Shown here: positions 33,606 through 45,970 of the stretch, one piece after another
Position numbering within the stretch: the stretch's first letter is position 1
Layout of the letters: every line of letters starts with the position of its first letter
Assembly (NCBI RefSeq): GCF_002776525.5
Contig: NC_045436.1
Location: forward strand, 164,314,756-164,378,755
Source of the DNA: Piliocolobus tephrosceles
Lineage: Eukaryota; Chordata; Mammalia; Primates; Cercopithecidae
Reading direction: 5' to 3'
Length of the DNA: 64,000 bases
The notes under the pieces: generated by a model
What the model was told of the DNA's origin: nothing
What the model saw: only the letters and a program-made list of their open reading frames with translations
Database searches by the model: none
Position numbers and translations under genes: made by a program

Positions 33606-33680
33606 CATCTACTTTAAATAGAGGAGAGGTGACCCCCTCCACATGCCCCTCAGAGAGAAACTGGACTTTATCCTGTAGGC

Positions 33681-34013
33681 CAATAGTCCCCAACCTTTTT
33701 GCCACTAGGGACCAATTTCATGTAGGACAATTTTTCCACAAAGCAGGGCGGGGATGGTTTCGGGATGAAACTGTTCCATCTCAGATCATCAGGCATTAGA
33801 TTCTCATAAGGAGAATGCAGCCTAGATCCTTCGCATGTGCAGTTCACAACAGGGTTCACACTCCTGTGAGAATCTAATGCTGCCCAGATCTCACAGGAGG
33901 TGGAGCTCAGGCAGTAATGCCTGCTTACCCATCACTCACCTCCTGCTGTGCAGCCGGTTCCTAATAGGCCATGGACTGGTACCGGTCCACGGGCCCAAGG
34001 TTGGAGACCGCTG
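33681..34013. mobile_element. MER1-type hAT (Charlie) non-autonomous transposon
   Basis: A complete 333-bp element with terminal inverted repeats ('caatagtccccaacctttt…' against '…aaggttggagaccgctg') and internal 'gcattagattctcata' and 'actggtaccggtccacgg'. The 8-bp target duplication 'ctgtaggc' (33673-33680) against 'ctataggc' (34014-34021) fits hAT transposition. No transposase is encoded. Confidence 0.88.
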
Positions 34014-34021
34014 CTATAGGC

Positions 34022-34639
34022 AATCGGAGGCTACTGAAATATTATGGGAGAGAAACGATAACAATCAGACTAGTACTTAGAAAACCACTGTGGCTACAGT
34101 GTGTTGGAAAGATCGAAGTGGATTAAGCTTGGAGGCAGGGAGACTAGTCATGTTGGATCAGTCAAGAGCTGATGAAAGGCAAACCAAGATCAACATGGCA
34201 GCACCGGTGTGGAGATTACCGGATATCTACCCTGTCATTAAAATTGGGCTAAACTCTTTATTGCTCTTAGGACTTGAGGGGCCTGACTTTCTGATTCTGT
34301 GTCCCCAAGCTGAGCTGTCCCACTAGATCCTGCAATAAGGACAGAAAGCTGTTGATTCAGTCTTATTACAAGCCACTGACTTGTTCTATGTTTTTTCTTT
34401 GTTGACTCTCAGCAACACACATCGGCCATTCTCTAGCACCAGGTTTTCTCTTCTTTCTTTCTCTAATTACCTGTAGTCTTACTCCCAATCATCTTAGCTC
34501 CAGATACAGGCATAAACTGCCATTTGGAATGGAATCCAAAGTTTTTGGATGGTGTGTTGATATAAAAGACATCTTTTCTTGCTTGTTCATTTTAGTGATG
34601 TCTTGAAATCTGTTTTAATATTTCTAAAACATTCATTAA
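34022..34639. other. Unassigned sequence
   Basis: No gene or repeat recognised. Confidence 0.5.
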
Positions 34640-34842
34640 TCTCAGAATTGATTCTCAAAGAGTAGCTCATGGACCATCTGCATGAAAATCAGCTGAAGGC
34701 TCCAACTGTGCAGATTGCAGGGCCCCACCCGCAAACTTCTGGAATGAGAATCCTAGGAGGTGAGCTAGAGCTATTTACCTGGTACGCCCAGTTACTTCTG
34801 ATGCTGACAATCAACAGACCCCACTCTGAGAAATTCTAATCA
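34640..34842 (+). mobile_element. MER5A-like hAT fragment
   Basis: 'gattctcaaagagtagctca…catctgcatgaaaatcagc…', 'cagggccccacccgcaaact' and '…ccactctgagaaattctaat' follow MER5A, with decayed ends. Confidence 0.7.
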
Positions 34843-35909
34843 AGGAATTAGGAATACTGAAATTATATTTTGATTGAATAATTCATTCTCTTTTCTCTAA
34901 CTCTGTCTTACTCTGTGTAGCTCACATTTTCTCTTGAGGAAGAAACAGAGAATGCATTAGGTCTACTTGTTTAAGCAGCCTCCAGGAGTAATCAGACTAG
35001 AACTCATGGATAATAACATGTCTGTACAGGAAGCAAGTGCAAAGGGTGTGTTGAGTTCTGAGTTGTGTACGAACCCAATCTGTAATAGAAAAAATAAAAG
35101 ATTAGTGTTTAACAGTCACTGTGGTCATCACACCACAAAATCCTAAACCTCTTTATCTTTGATCATCATCTGGTCATTGATGATAATAAGGTTGTTTCCA
35201 TATTCTTGTTTGATCCAAACTCCTGCCCTCCTGCAATCTCACAAAGGGTGGAGAGGGCAGAGCAGTGATTTTAGGGAAAGTAGCTCATGTGAAGGTATCT
35301 CAGAGGCACTTGACTCAAAACTGTCAAAGTGGGATGTTTCAGGAAGCTGCTAGCTGTTCTGCACTGCAGGAATAGTGCTAGAGAAATCATGTGCACTGTG
35401 GAATTTTGTCAAACAAGCAAGGACACCAGAACAGAGAAGGAAAATCCTTTCCTCCTGTAGTTCCTCTCTAGTACCCTTTACTGACCAAACCCAACATCCT
35501 AATGTCCAGCCAGCAAAGAACCAATAGTGAAAGGTACAAGCTCCATTTTCACAGAGCAGCAAAGAAGGATGGAGATGGAGTTCACAGTCAACAAACTGAT
35601 GACCAGCAAACACATGATGCTTTAAAAAATATATAGATTTAATATTTATAACTTGTTGTACTATCTTTCGTTAATGTATTTCTTTGGTTATCTTTTTTTC
35701 TCTCACCTGCTCACCTGTACTTCCAGAAAGTATATTATTATGTCAGATTCACAGCTATAATCCACTGGGATATTTTAATTTTGAATTGTGATTAATTATA
35801 AATTAATTTTAGCAGATGTGATAATTTTGAAATATTCAGACTTTTCAAACAAATCTACAACATACCTCTTGAAGAATTATTGTATATTTTAATAAACTTT
35901 TTAAATTTA
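34843..35909. other. Unassigned sequence
   Basis: Two adjacent donor-like sites on the minus strand ('acag|gtgagcag|gtgaga', about 35704-35722) are striking, but no credible acceptor precedes them. Not called. Confidence 0.45.
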
Positions 35910-36209
35910 TTTATTTATTTTGTTTTAGACAAAGTCTCACTCTGTTGCCCAAGCAGGAGTGTGTACAGTGGCACGATCTCGGCTCACTGCAACCTCCACC
36001 TCCCAGGTTCAAGTGACTCTCCTGCCTCAGCCTCCTGAGTGGCTGGGACTACAGGCACGTGCCACCATGCCAGGCTAATTTTTGTATTTTTAGTAGAGAC
36101 AGGGTTTCACTATGTTGGCCAGACTGGTCTCAAACTCCTGACCTCGTGATCCACCCATCTCGGCCTCCCAAAGTGCTAGGATTATAGGTGTGAGCCACCA
36201 CACCCAGCA
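35910..36209 (-). mobile_element. AluS-like element, antisense
   Basis: ATTT-rich tail then the Alu body to 'gtgagccaccacacccagc'. Confidence 0.95.
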
Positions 36210-36514
36210 CCTTAATAGGGATTTTTATATAAACTTTCACATTTCTAGTTAAGGCTATTTCTAAATAATGTAAATTTTGTTATTAATGTTATTGGTGGTG
36301 CAGTCTTGCATTAGATTTTTTTTCCATTAGATTTTCCATTTGACTGTCATTGGTATTTAGAAAGTTATAATCAATCCTTGTAACATCTAATAAATTTTGA
36401 GTTAATTATCCTGGATTTATATAGCCAACACTAACACTCATGTTGATTAAATGTGATTTTATAATACTTGTCTTCTGATAAATCTTCTAACACTGAGACA
36501 GTTAAAAGAATGAC

Positions 36515-36715
36515 ATTACTCAGCTCTGGGTCAGATTCCTAGTGTGCTCACTGACAAGGTGTTTGATGACCTGGACCAATTTGCTGAGTTGCCATGTGAT
36601 TAAATCTGAAATTGGGGACTCATCCTTGCTACCACACAAAATTGTTATGAGGATTAAAGGAGATAATAATTATAAAATTCTTCATACAGAGCTCATAATA
36701 AATATTTGCTTTAAA
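36515..36715 (+). mobile_element. MIR element, sense
   Basis: 'cagctctgggtcagattcct', '…gttatgaggattaaaggaga…' and 'gctcataataaatatttgct' follow MIR. Confidence 0.68.
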
Positions 36716-38157
36716 ACTGTAATATGATGGAAAGTGAAAACTTTTCTGTTATCTTTATATTTGGTCTCTAGCCCCAGATAATGGTGCTTGAGCCACCAGA
36801 CAATCCCTCTAAAGCTTGAGGTTGCCTAAGTGATATTTGAACTCTCATTCACCCTATTAAAGAGAAGCCAAATGTCTTTGTGGAATGGAATTTCTTATTA
36901 TGGTAGGGAGTCTTAGATCTACTGAGGCAGACCCTGGGCCTTTCTCCTGCCCTCTGTAGATTGGAAAGATGTGCTCTGTTCATGTGAAAGAAATGCTTTT
37001 CAAGAGGTCTTCTCAAAGATACCAAGTTGTCTGCTAGATGGACAGACAGGACTCTTCTTGCTTTTCCAGAAACTTTCCAAGTGGCAGAAACTCAAAGGCT
37101 AATCCGGTGTATTAGAATGAAATGTAAAGACACAATTTTAGGAGAGCCTTAAAGATGTTTGTAGGAGTTTATGTGGTACAAATGCATGTAACCATAGACT
37201 GGTCATGCTTTTATTCTAGAGAATTGTGATGATGGATGTCTGTCTAGAACTTCTTGTGATGGGGAGCAGGATAGAGAGGGAATGCAGTAGCTGAAGTTTC
37301 TTGCATTTGATGCAGCTTGGATGTATGTATTTCCTGTTGGTCTAGTGGATGTCTTAGAAGACAGTCACAACACACGTAATGATACTTCAACTAAGAGGGC
37401 TGTCTACCAGGCAAAGAAGCCCCAGTGTTTAGAGGCTGTGGGGTAAATTGAATTGACAAGAGGTGCACTAGCTGTGGCTAGAGGTCAGCCCGGAAGTGTA
37501 CAACCTACGTTAGAGAAGAATGCACTACAGATGGTCCCGTGGGGACTCCATTTATGTCCCGAGAGAGCCAGCATTTGGATTCCTGACCTAAAGGGAAATC
37601 CAAAGACAAGAGAAAACTAAAAGGCATGCCACATAGCAAGAACACACCCTGTTGCCTGCTTTTTCTCTCATAAACTCCTCTCCTGTCCAGATTTTGGAAG
37701 AATCTGAAGCAGCAGAGCAAGTGATAAGGAAACAAAAGGAGAGAAGTGTAAAGAGTGGTTTTCTCTACTCCACTGTAGCTCTACAAGTCTGGAATAGGCC
37801 TGAATAGAAACTGCAGGAGAGACATTTGCATTAGAGAATGAAATGTTTATTAGACTGTATTGCACAGCTTCATGCAATACAGGACATTGTGACATAGATA
37901 CTGAAATGAGACTCTTTCTTAAAACATAACTGGCTCTGTAGTTTGGGATTTGCACAAGAGATTATCCAGAGTTGGGGAGGAAATATCCTCCAAAGCATTT
38001 TAAAGTTAGCAGTTAAGAAAATAAATATTTTCTTGTTATGCCTCAAGAAGTTAAGGCATTCAATCAACTAGTCACACATATATTCACTCAACACTGTGAA
38101 CTAACAAAACAAAATCGTGGCAAAACAGCCAATAATGCATAACCAATAATGATATGT
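36716..38157. other. Unassigned sequence
   Basis: Unique sequence. A minus-strand acceptor-like site 'tgtctctcctgcag' at about 37831 leads into an open stretch that has no donor, so no exon is called. Confidence 0.5.
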
Positions 38158-38460
38158 GGGCTGAATGTCATGGCTCATGCCTGTAATCCCAGCACTTTGA
38201 GATGCCAGGGCAGGAGGATCACTTGAGGCCAGGAGTTTGAGAGCATCTTGGGCAACATAGCGAGACCCTATCTCTACAAAAAATATAAATTAAATAAAAA
38301 ATTAGACAGACATGGTGACACACGCCTGTACTGCTAGCTGCTGGGGAGGCTGAGGTGAGAGGATCACTTGAGTCCAGGAGTTCAAGGCTGCAGTCAGCTA
38401 TTACCATGCCACTGCACTCCAACCTGGGCAACAGAGTGAGACTCTCTCTCTCTCTCAAAA
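38158..38460 (+). mobile_element. AluJ-like element, sense
   Basis: 'gggctgaatgtcatggctca' to '…gagactctctctctctctca', ending in a short CT repeat instead of a clean tail. Confidence 0.92.
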
Positions 38461-39019
38461 TAAAAGTAGATGTTTATCTACTGAAGGAAATCCTTAGGGA
38501 ATGACTTAGTAACATGACTTGTATCAATGGTATACTTTATTTACTGATATTTACAGTTCACTCCTTTTTGTTTCATATGACCATCTACATGGATTTCCAC
38601 TGTAAAACAAACATTTTCTCAGATACTCAGTTTAAAATCACAATTAGTTGGATACAGTAGATAATCTATCTTTGGAGGTAAAATGGCCACTTCTAAGATC
38701 CTGTGCCAGGGAATTGGAAAACATGAAATTTTATCCAGTGCGTCTGTGACTCTCCCAACATACATCAGCTTTATTCTTTTTGTTTAATAAGTTATTGCTC
38801 TGCATCTAAGATATTCCCCTAGATTTTTCATTTTTCAGTTGCTGGCAGTTTAATTATGATTATGTTATTTAGAATAGCACCCAAACCTATGGAAAATGAT
38901 GCTTATCACATTAGTTGAGGCCAACACTGATATAACAAACAAACTTTAAAATGTAGATGTCTTGTCTGAACAAAAGTGTTTCTGGTAAGCATACAGCTCT
39001 ATTTCCAATGTCATTTCAG

Positions 39020-39326
39020 GCCAGATGTGCTGGCTTATGCCTGTAATCCCAGCACTTTAGGAGGTCAAAGCAGGAGGATCGCTTGAGCCCAGGAGTTCGA
39101 GACCAGCCTGGGCAACATAGCCAGACCTTGTCTTTAATAAAAATAAAAAAAATTAGCCCACCATGGTAGCACACACTTGTAGTTCCAGCTACTTGAGAGG
39201 CTGAGGCAGAAGGATTGCTTGAACCCAGAAGATCAAGGCTGCAGTGAACTATGATCACACCATTGAACTCCAGCCTGGGCAACAGAGAGATCTTGTCTCA
39301 AACAAACAAACAAACAAAAAACAAGT
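39020..39326 (+). mobile_element. AluJ-like element, sense
   Basis: Flanked by 'gtcatttcag' (39010-39019) and 'ggcatttcag' (39327-39336). Tail of AAAC units. Confidence 0.95.
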
Positions 39327-39689
39327 GGCATTTCAGAGACCCAGTTCTCTTTCATCTAGGGCTCTGCAGTCTTTCACATATGCCTTTCAAAGTTGTTGGC
39401 AAAGGCAAAAATCTCATGAAGGATCATCTCTGGAAATTTTCATGGGCCAGAAACTTCCACCAGAGTCCAGGGGTCATTTATTTATTCACAAGACCATACC
39501 TACTGCAAGGGTGCCTGTGACATGTTGTCTTGACATGTTCTCAGGAGGGAGAACAGAGGAGATTGGTCACTAGCTGGCCAATCTCTGTCACATCTGGTGT
39601 ATTTTACCTGTATGCAAACTGTCATTCCTATAATCATGCTTTTAAAAAAAATTGTATAAGCCACATTTTACTTTAAAGTGGGGAGGGAT

Positions 39690-39930
39690 GTGGAGATTTT
39701 CTGTTCCCTTTCCAGATCTTTGCACCTGCTGTTCTTTATGCTTTGAGTAATCTTCCCATAGAACCTAAGGTCTCCACTTCTTACCTTCTCAAAGAGGACG
39801 TTTCTTAAATTCCAAGTTGAGCAACCTGGCCACCCACTCAGACACACACTAACATACTCTCTACTTTTCCTGCATCCTCTATGCATCTGTAAAGCTTCAT
39901 GGGAAACTCATGATAAATGCTAGTTCCTTT
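39690..39930 (+). mobile_element. L2 3' region, sense
   Basis: 'tttgcacctgctgttcttta', '…cttctcaaagaggacgtttc…' and '…cctctatgcatctgtaaag…' follow L2 in the coding sense. Confidence 0.5.
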
Positions 39931-40439
39931 CATTTGCATCAAGCTGTACTAAGCTTTAATTCCTGTACAAGGCTAAAGAAATATTTTGGGTTAAGTAAAA
40001 ACCTTTTGTTACAAAGAGTTTTTCAGATATTAAATGAAAAGTGTGCACTTCTGGGCTTTCTGTGGTTTTACAGAATGACTTGTTAAATGGATTTGATTCA
40101 GTTGTTAGAAATTTTATTTCCTAAATGAGTTCATATTTCTAATGATACCTAAATTACATTTGTAGTGTGTTTTTTGTTGGTGGTTGTTTGTGGTTGTTTT
40201 TCCTTCAGTCTTACTACCTTGGAAGTATTTTTAGAAGTCTCTTGTTAAGAGAGAAAAGCCTTAATATATGGGTGTTTTGGGGTTGAGAATGCAGTGGGGT
40301 TGTGAGAAGGAAAGGAACAGAGATTTCTGTGCTCCATGAAAGTAAGTAAATATGTTGCACTAGGTGATTTCTCCCTTATCAAATTCAAGTGCTTCTATTC
40401 AGGTATATCTTTCTTCAAATAAGAAAAGTAGTTGAATTA
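39931..40439. other. Unassigned sequence
   Basis: No gene or repeat recognised. A short G/T-rich stretch lies at 40165-40200. Confidence 0.5.
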
Positions 40440-40530
40440 ATGTTAGCCCATTTTTACAGAGAAGTTGACAGAAGCCCAAGAAACTAAATGACTTTCCCAA
40501 TGTTCCCAACCTGTAAGTTTATGAAAATGA
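40440..40530 (-). mobile_element. Short MIR fragment, antisense
   Basis: 'agcccatttttacagagaag…gactttcccaatgttcccaa' resembles the reverse-MIR centre. Confidence 0.42.
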
Positions 40531-41334
40531 ATATACTTCAAACTTATCTGTTAAAATTGTGCATGAAATGTATAACTTCAACGATTATCTGCATAATATT
40601 ATGAGTATCATTCAAAGCAAAAAATAAAAAGAACGCTTTCCACATATCCTTTGTTCTCAAAATTCTTCTGTAGTATTATGCAAAAGGTAAATTAACTGTT
40701 CAGAAATAAATTGTAGTTAGCCAAGAAATTGAAACTCTCACCAAAGTTATCAAAGTTCACTTTTTCTTCAAATCAAGAACCTTGGGATATCATATTGTTT
40801 TTCACCAAGTCTGGAAGGATGTGTCAAATCTGTGTTTATATTAGTTCATTCTATGAGCAGTTTGGGATTAAAGACTCCCAGTGATTTAAAAAAAAAAAAT
40901 TGTCTGTGTTCTGAGTCTAACTAGTGGCATATTTTATTTAGAGGAGAAACCCAGGATATCTACCCTCCAGTCCTTTGCATCACTAAAGCAATTTCCAAAG
41001 ATGGAACTGTCTGCAGAAAAGAGTAACACAAATGTATTATTGATGCTTCAGGCAGAAATTAGAACACAACTCAAATGGATAACGATATAATTTCTTAGCT
41101 GTACCACCCTGAAAAATAAAGGTATAAGATGCTAGTGAGCTCTTTATGATGGGATTGCAGAATAATAAGATTAATGAAATGACCTCATGTAATTTATTTG
41201 CATCATAGGTTTTAGTCACTGAATTACCTAAGATTGCAGCAATAAAGGTTTTTTGAAAAGTCATTGGAAAACTCAGCATGGCAAGGGCCTACTTCCTAAT
41301 CAATTGGAAGGGTATTGATTTAGTGCTGGAAGGA
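40531..41334. other. Unassigned sequence
   Basis: On the minus strand 'tacctttatttttcag' at about 41112-41127 is a good acceptor before 23 open codons and a stop, with no donor or nearby poly(A) signal. Too thin to call a terminal exon. Confidence 0.45.
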
Positions 41335-41351
41335 TTTTTTTTTTTTTTTTT
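41335..41351. repeat. T17 homopolymer
   Basis: Seventeen consecutive T residues. Confidence 0.95.
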
Positions 41352-41424
41352 AACTCTGTGTTCATAAACTGAGTATTTATGTGGCTGGGATTCTCTCTTT
41401 TTCTTTCTTTATTTTACTCGATAC

Positions 41425-41640
41425 AAAAGTACTGAGTTATCACTCATTGCCAAGCACAGTGCTAGGTGCTGATGATCAAAAGAAACTAAATTACAGTCCT
41501 TGATCCTCTAGACCTCACTCTAGCTCACAGACATATGCAAATAGTATTTGATGAAAACTATCATATGAACATTCTATTGTGCTGTGTCTACAAGGCTATC
41601 TCAGAAGGCTTCCTGAGGGAGACAGCTTTGTGTTGGATCC
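41425..41640 (-). mobile_element. L2 3' region, antisense
   Basis: 'gccaagcacagtgctaggtg', '…acagtccttgatcctctag…' and '…agaaggcttcctgagggag…' match L2 read backwards. Confidence 0.55.
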
Positions 41641-42814
41641 TAAAAAACATTCAATGCCTAACTTTAGCTAAATTCTCTTAAATTATTTTCTTATAAGCCT
41701 TAATTCATACATGCTTAGACATTTCCTCACAGGACCCTGTAAAATCCCTGAGGTGAAGTGCTGACAAGACCTTATACCTGAATACCATCAAATTTTTCCT
41801 TGGCATGGATATCTGGATATTGATATCTCAACCCTGCAACCCTTTTTTATTTTCAGTAGATCTCTTTGCCTCTGACAGTTTGATTAATCATTAGGAATTT
41901 TACTTTTCTCTGCTTTCCGGAATCTGTGTCCCTGGTATGGATTCATTTACCCACTGCCAACAGTGATGCTTTTTGTCTTAATTCCTACTTCCCATGTGAT
42001 TGTGACATATTAGTTTTATTTTTCTATTATAGTTTACTTAATCTAAATATCCTAAATTTAAGAATCTTTTTCCATGTTCTTTATCAGGCTTACTGAATTT
42101 ATACCTGGCTTAATATAGAGCTTTTTTTTTTAACCATATGCATATTCTTTAATTTTGTCACATTTCATTTGTCTTGGCATTATCTTTCCTCTTTTTCCTA
42201 CAAAATTTCTCCCAGGCTTAAGAAAATTCAAAGTTAGAAATAAAAGTTTGGAAACACTTTAAAAATAGTAGTTTTAAAATCAATTGAGTTCTTATTCATG
42301 CAGACACAGTTAATGATTCTGTGCTGCTATAGATGTATATTGGAATTGAACAATTAAATAAATAGATGATGAATATGGTAACCATATTTATCACAGTTGG
42401 AGTGGGAGGTTATGGATAAGCAAAGGGATAAGGTTAGAGTGATCTGTGTGGTAATGGATTAGACTCAGATATATCAGTAAGAATTCATGTTTCGCTTAAT
42501 ATAGGTACAGATAGGTACATATAGAAATATCTACAGATATGGATAAATACATATACATGGGTTAGTATGCAGACATATGTTCTCTTTCTGTGTCAATTGA
42601 GAGGACCTAGAAGCAAGAATACTCCAGTAGCAGTGAACACATCTGGTGCACAGATTTTGGTTTCTAATACCATTTTTCAATCAAAGGAACCAGGACTCCT
42701 TGGAGAAATGGTTGATTCTAGAACTAGGGTAGAACATAAGCTAGTTGAATATTAATCATTATATAGTACCAAAAAGTAAGGAAGTGTTAAATAAATAAAT
42801 AAAAAGTTTGAAAG
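41641..42814. other. Unassigned sequence
   Basis: AT-rich. Includes degenerate TAGA/TACA units near 42500-42560 and (TAAA)n at about 42790-42804. Confidence 0.5.
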
Positions 42815-43990
42815 TCTACAATGATGCCAAAAGGACAGAGGAGCCAAGTGAATGAGCTCCTCATGACCAAAGGTGGGATAATTTGCACAATGAAATAAGC
42901 TATGTGGTATTGTATTACAACCCAAAATATTAAAAATCTGAGTCTATACTGAAATAAATTATGAAATAAATAAATTGGAAAGAATAGTAGGTATCTGATT
43001 TTGCAGACTGTCTGATAATGTGGATTTGCTAACCTCATAGAGATGGAACATTGCTCCCCATTCCTTAAATGTGTACTGCGTATAGGACTTCCTTCCAAAG
43101 GGTGCATTATGGAAAAGGGGGATAAACAAGAATGACTTTATAGTGAAGAAACATGGCAAACACTACCCCAGACAGGAAATCCAGGTCAACATCAACAGTG
43201 ATGTCATGTTGATAAGTTGTGTCCTTGACATCATGGGATGTAAATGGCACTTTTCTTCTGTATTTGTCATCCCAAAACATCCCAAAAATATATGACCCTA
43301 TTCTAATCATGAGAAAAGTATATGACAAATGCCAACTAAAGGACATTGTACAAGGTATCTGACCTGTACTCCTCAAAACGAATGAGGTATCAGAAAACAA
43401 AGGAAGTCTGAGAAAGCTAACAGCCAAGAAGAGCTTAAGGAGACATGACAACTAAATGCAATGTGGTATCTTAGATGGGATCCTGGAACAGAAAAGAGAT
43501 TAAGAGAAAAAGTTAGTAAATATAAACAAAACATGAGGCTGGACACAGAGGCTCACACCTATAATCCCAGCACTTTGGGAGGCCGATGTGGGAGGATCAC
43601 TTGAGCTCAGGAGTTCGAGACCAGCTTGGGCAATATGGTGAAACCCTGTATCTACCAAAAATACAAAAAAAAAAAAAAAAAAACACAAAAAATTAGCCAG
43701 GTGTGATGGCGCACACCTGTAGTCCCAGCTACTCAGGAGGTTGAGGATCACTTGAGCCCAGGAGATGGAGGTTGCAGTGAGCCAAGATCATGCCACTGCA
43801 CTCCAGCCTGGGCGACAGAGCAAAACACCATCTCAAAATAGGTAATAAATATGTGTCAATATTGTAATGAAGGTGCCATAGCAATATAAAATGTTAACAA
43901 GAAGGGAAATTGCATACAGCATGTGTGGGAACTCTGTACTATCCTAGCAATTTTTATAGAAAAATAAAACTGTTCTAAAATTTGTCAAAA
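42815..43990 (+). mobile_element. Old L1 (L1M) 3' UTR, sense, split by an Alu
   Basis: 'aggacagaggagccaagtga', 'gaccaaaggtgggataattt', 'gatggaacattgctccccat', 'ggagacatgacaactaaatg', 'gatcctggaacagaaaagag' and, after the Alu, '…gtgtgggaactctgtactat…' are the 3' UTR landmarks of older L1M elements. Non-coding. Confidence 0.72.
43537..43838 (+). mobile_element. AluS-like element, sense
   Basis: 'ggctggacacagaggctcac' to '…aacaccatctcaaaa', with an A20 mid linker. Sits inside the L1M 3' UTR. Confidence 0.94.
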
Positions 43991-44281
43991 CTTAAAAAAT
44001 AAACCACATAGTTGATAGGAAATGACACAGTGGAAGGAAAATTACCTTTGCCATTTTCTTTTAATATTCTTTAGCTTTCAGTCAATAAATTAGGGAAGGC
44101 TAGAATTAGGCAAAATGAGAATATGAGCAAAACTCGCATTTTTACTGATGATTCTTCAGAGGAATCCTTCCATTTCCTTTGATTTTGGAGATAGGTAATA
44201 TACTGAAACCATCTAAACTACATTACTTATTTCTTATCTTCTAGGTTTAAGGTATCTCACATATTTATAAATTCAGCTTTT

Positions 44282-45274
44282 TTTTTTTATTTTTTATTAT
44301 ACTTTAAGTTCTAGGGTACATGTGCATAACGTGCATGTTTGTTACATATGTATATATGTGCCATGTTGGTGTGCTGCACCCATCAACTCGTCAGCACCCA
44401 TCAATTCATCATTTATATCAGGTATAACTCCACAATGCAATCCCTCCCCCCTCCCCCCTCCCCATGATAGGCCCCATTGTGTGATGTTCCCCTTCCCGAG
44501 TCCAAGTGAGCTCATTGTTCAGTTCCCACCTATGAGTGAGAACATGCGGTGTTTGGTTTTCTCTTCTTGTGATAGTTTGCTAAGAATGATGGTTTCCAGC
44601 TGCATCCATGTCCCTACAAAGGACGCAAACTCATCCTTTTTTATGGCTGCATAGTATTCCATGGTGTATATGTGCCACATTTTCTTAATCCAGTCTGTCA
44701 CTGATGGACATTTGGGTTGATTCCAAGTCTTTGCTATTGTGAATAGTGCCGCAATAAACATACGTGTGCATGTGTCTTTGTAGTAGCATAATTTATAATC
44801 CTTTGGGTATATACCCAGTAGTGGGATGGCTGGGTCATATGGTACATCTAGTTCTAGGTCCTTGAGGAATCGCCATACTGTTTTCCATAATGGTTGAACT
44901 AGTTTACAATCCCACCAACAGTGTAAAAGTGTTCCTATTTCTCCACATCCTCTCCAACACCTATTGTTTCCTGATTTTTTAATGATTGCCATTCTAACTG
45001 GTGTGAGATGGTATCTCATTGTGGTTTTGATTTGCATTTCTCTGATGGCCAGTGATGATGAGCATTTTTTCATGTGTCTGTTGGCTGTATGAATGTCTTC
45101 TTTTGAGAAATGTCTGTTCATATCCTTTCCCCACTTTTGGATGGGGTTGTTTGTTTTTTTCTTGTATATTTGTTTGAGTTCTTTGTAGATTCTGGAAATT
45201 AGCCCTTTGTCAGATGAGTAGATTGCAAAAATTTTCTCCCATTCTGTAGGTTGCCTGTTCACTCTGATGGTAGT
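44282..45274 (-). mobile_element. Young L1 3' end, antisense (copy 2), running into the gap
   Basis: Starts with the T-tail and 'attatactttaagttctagg', through the 3' UTR and ORF2 C-terminus, and is cut off by N at 45275. The 3' UTR holds an 18-bp tandem duplication (44376-44411) shared with copy 1. 'agctttt' occurs at 44275-44281 and at 45706-45712, a possible short target duplication spanning the gap. Confidence 0.96.
44519..45200 (-). pseudogene. L1 ORF2 C-terminal fragment (copy 2)
   Basis: The minus strand is open from the gap edge to the ORF2 stop at 44519. It includes SDKGLISRIYKELKQIYKK, the intact cysteine motif CWRGCGEIG…HCWWDC and the terminal FSLIGGN. Upstream parts are lost in the gap. 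It cannot be translated as a unit. Confidence 0.92.
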
Positions 45275-45674
45275 NNNNNNNNNNNNNNNNNNNNNNNNNN
45301 NNNNNNNNNNNNNNNNNNNNNNNNNNNNNNNNNNNNNNNNNNNNNNNNNNNNNNNNNNNNNNNNNNNNNNNNNNNNNNNNNNNNNNNNNNNNNNNNNNNN
45401 NNNNNNNNNNNNNNNNNNNNNNNNNNNNNNNNNNNNNNNNNNNNNNNNNNNNNNNNNNNNNNNNNNNNNNNNNNNNNNNNNNNNNNNNNNNNNNNNNNNN
45501 NNNNNNNNNNNNNNNNNNNNNNNNNNNNNNNNNNNNNNNNNNNNNNNNNNNNNNNNNNNNNNNNNNNNNNNNNNNNNNNNNNNNNNNNNNNNNNNNNNNN
45601 NNNNNNNNNNNNNNNNNNNNNNNNNNNNNNNNNNNNNNNNNNNNNNNNNNNNNNNNNNNNNNNNNNNNNNNNNN
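45275..45674. other. Assembly gap, 400 N
   Basis: A run of exactly 400 N, a round number suggesting an estimated or placeholder size. Both edges are L1 ORF2 sequence, in opposite orientations. Any translation across it is meaningless. Confidence 1.
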
Positions 45675-45705
45675 ACAGGCAACCTACAGAATGGGAGAAA
45701 ATTTT
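45675..45705 (+). mobile_element. L1 ORF2 remnant in inverted orientation at the gap's right edge
   Basis: 31 bases starting 'acaggcaacctacagaatgg' are the exact reverse complement of 45228-45258 at the gap's left edge, and then switch to non-L1 sequence. This fits the outer end of an inverted 5' segment of copy 2. Confidence 0.82.
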
Positions 45706-45970
45706 AGCTTTTATCTCAGAAGTTGCTTTTGAGTTGTGGAATTATTAAGTCTGTGTCCCAATCCAAGCCCAAAGCATACTTCTAAGGCTCTTTGTTGCCT
45801 GAAGCTCTCACCCACAGTATTCCAAAAAAAAAACTGAACAATTCACTGAAAAGAAAGGAAGGAAACACTTATCGGGTCAGTCCACTGCAGTATCACGCAG
45901 CAAGATTCTTTGTAATGATCAAAAAGTATCAGAGCACATTTTTTTTTTTAAGTAAATAACTGCAGCTTAC
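45706..45970. other. Unassigned sequence
   Basis: Unique flank between copy 2 and the candidate exon. Nothing else recognised. Confidence 0.5.

Noticed and set aside
35700..35760. Twin GTGAG donor sites on the minus strand
   Set aside because: No acceptor with a pyrimidine tract lies upstream within a plausible exon length.
41037..41127. Terminal coding exon on the minus strand
   Set aside because: Good acceptor, but only 23 codons to a stop and no poly(A) signal in the expected range.
44519..45682. Long 387-codon ORF across the N gap
   Set aside because: About 133 of its codons are N. The rest is the L1 ORF2 C-terminus joined across an orientation switch, so it is not one reading frame.
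45251..45748. Plus-strand ORFs across the gap
   Set aside because: Almost entirely N-derived, with a few codons of antisense L1.
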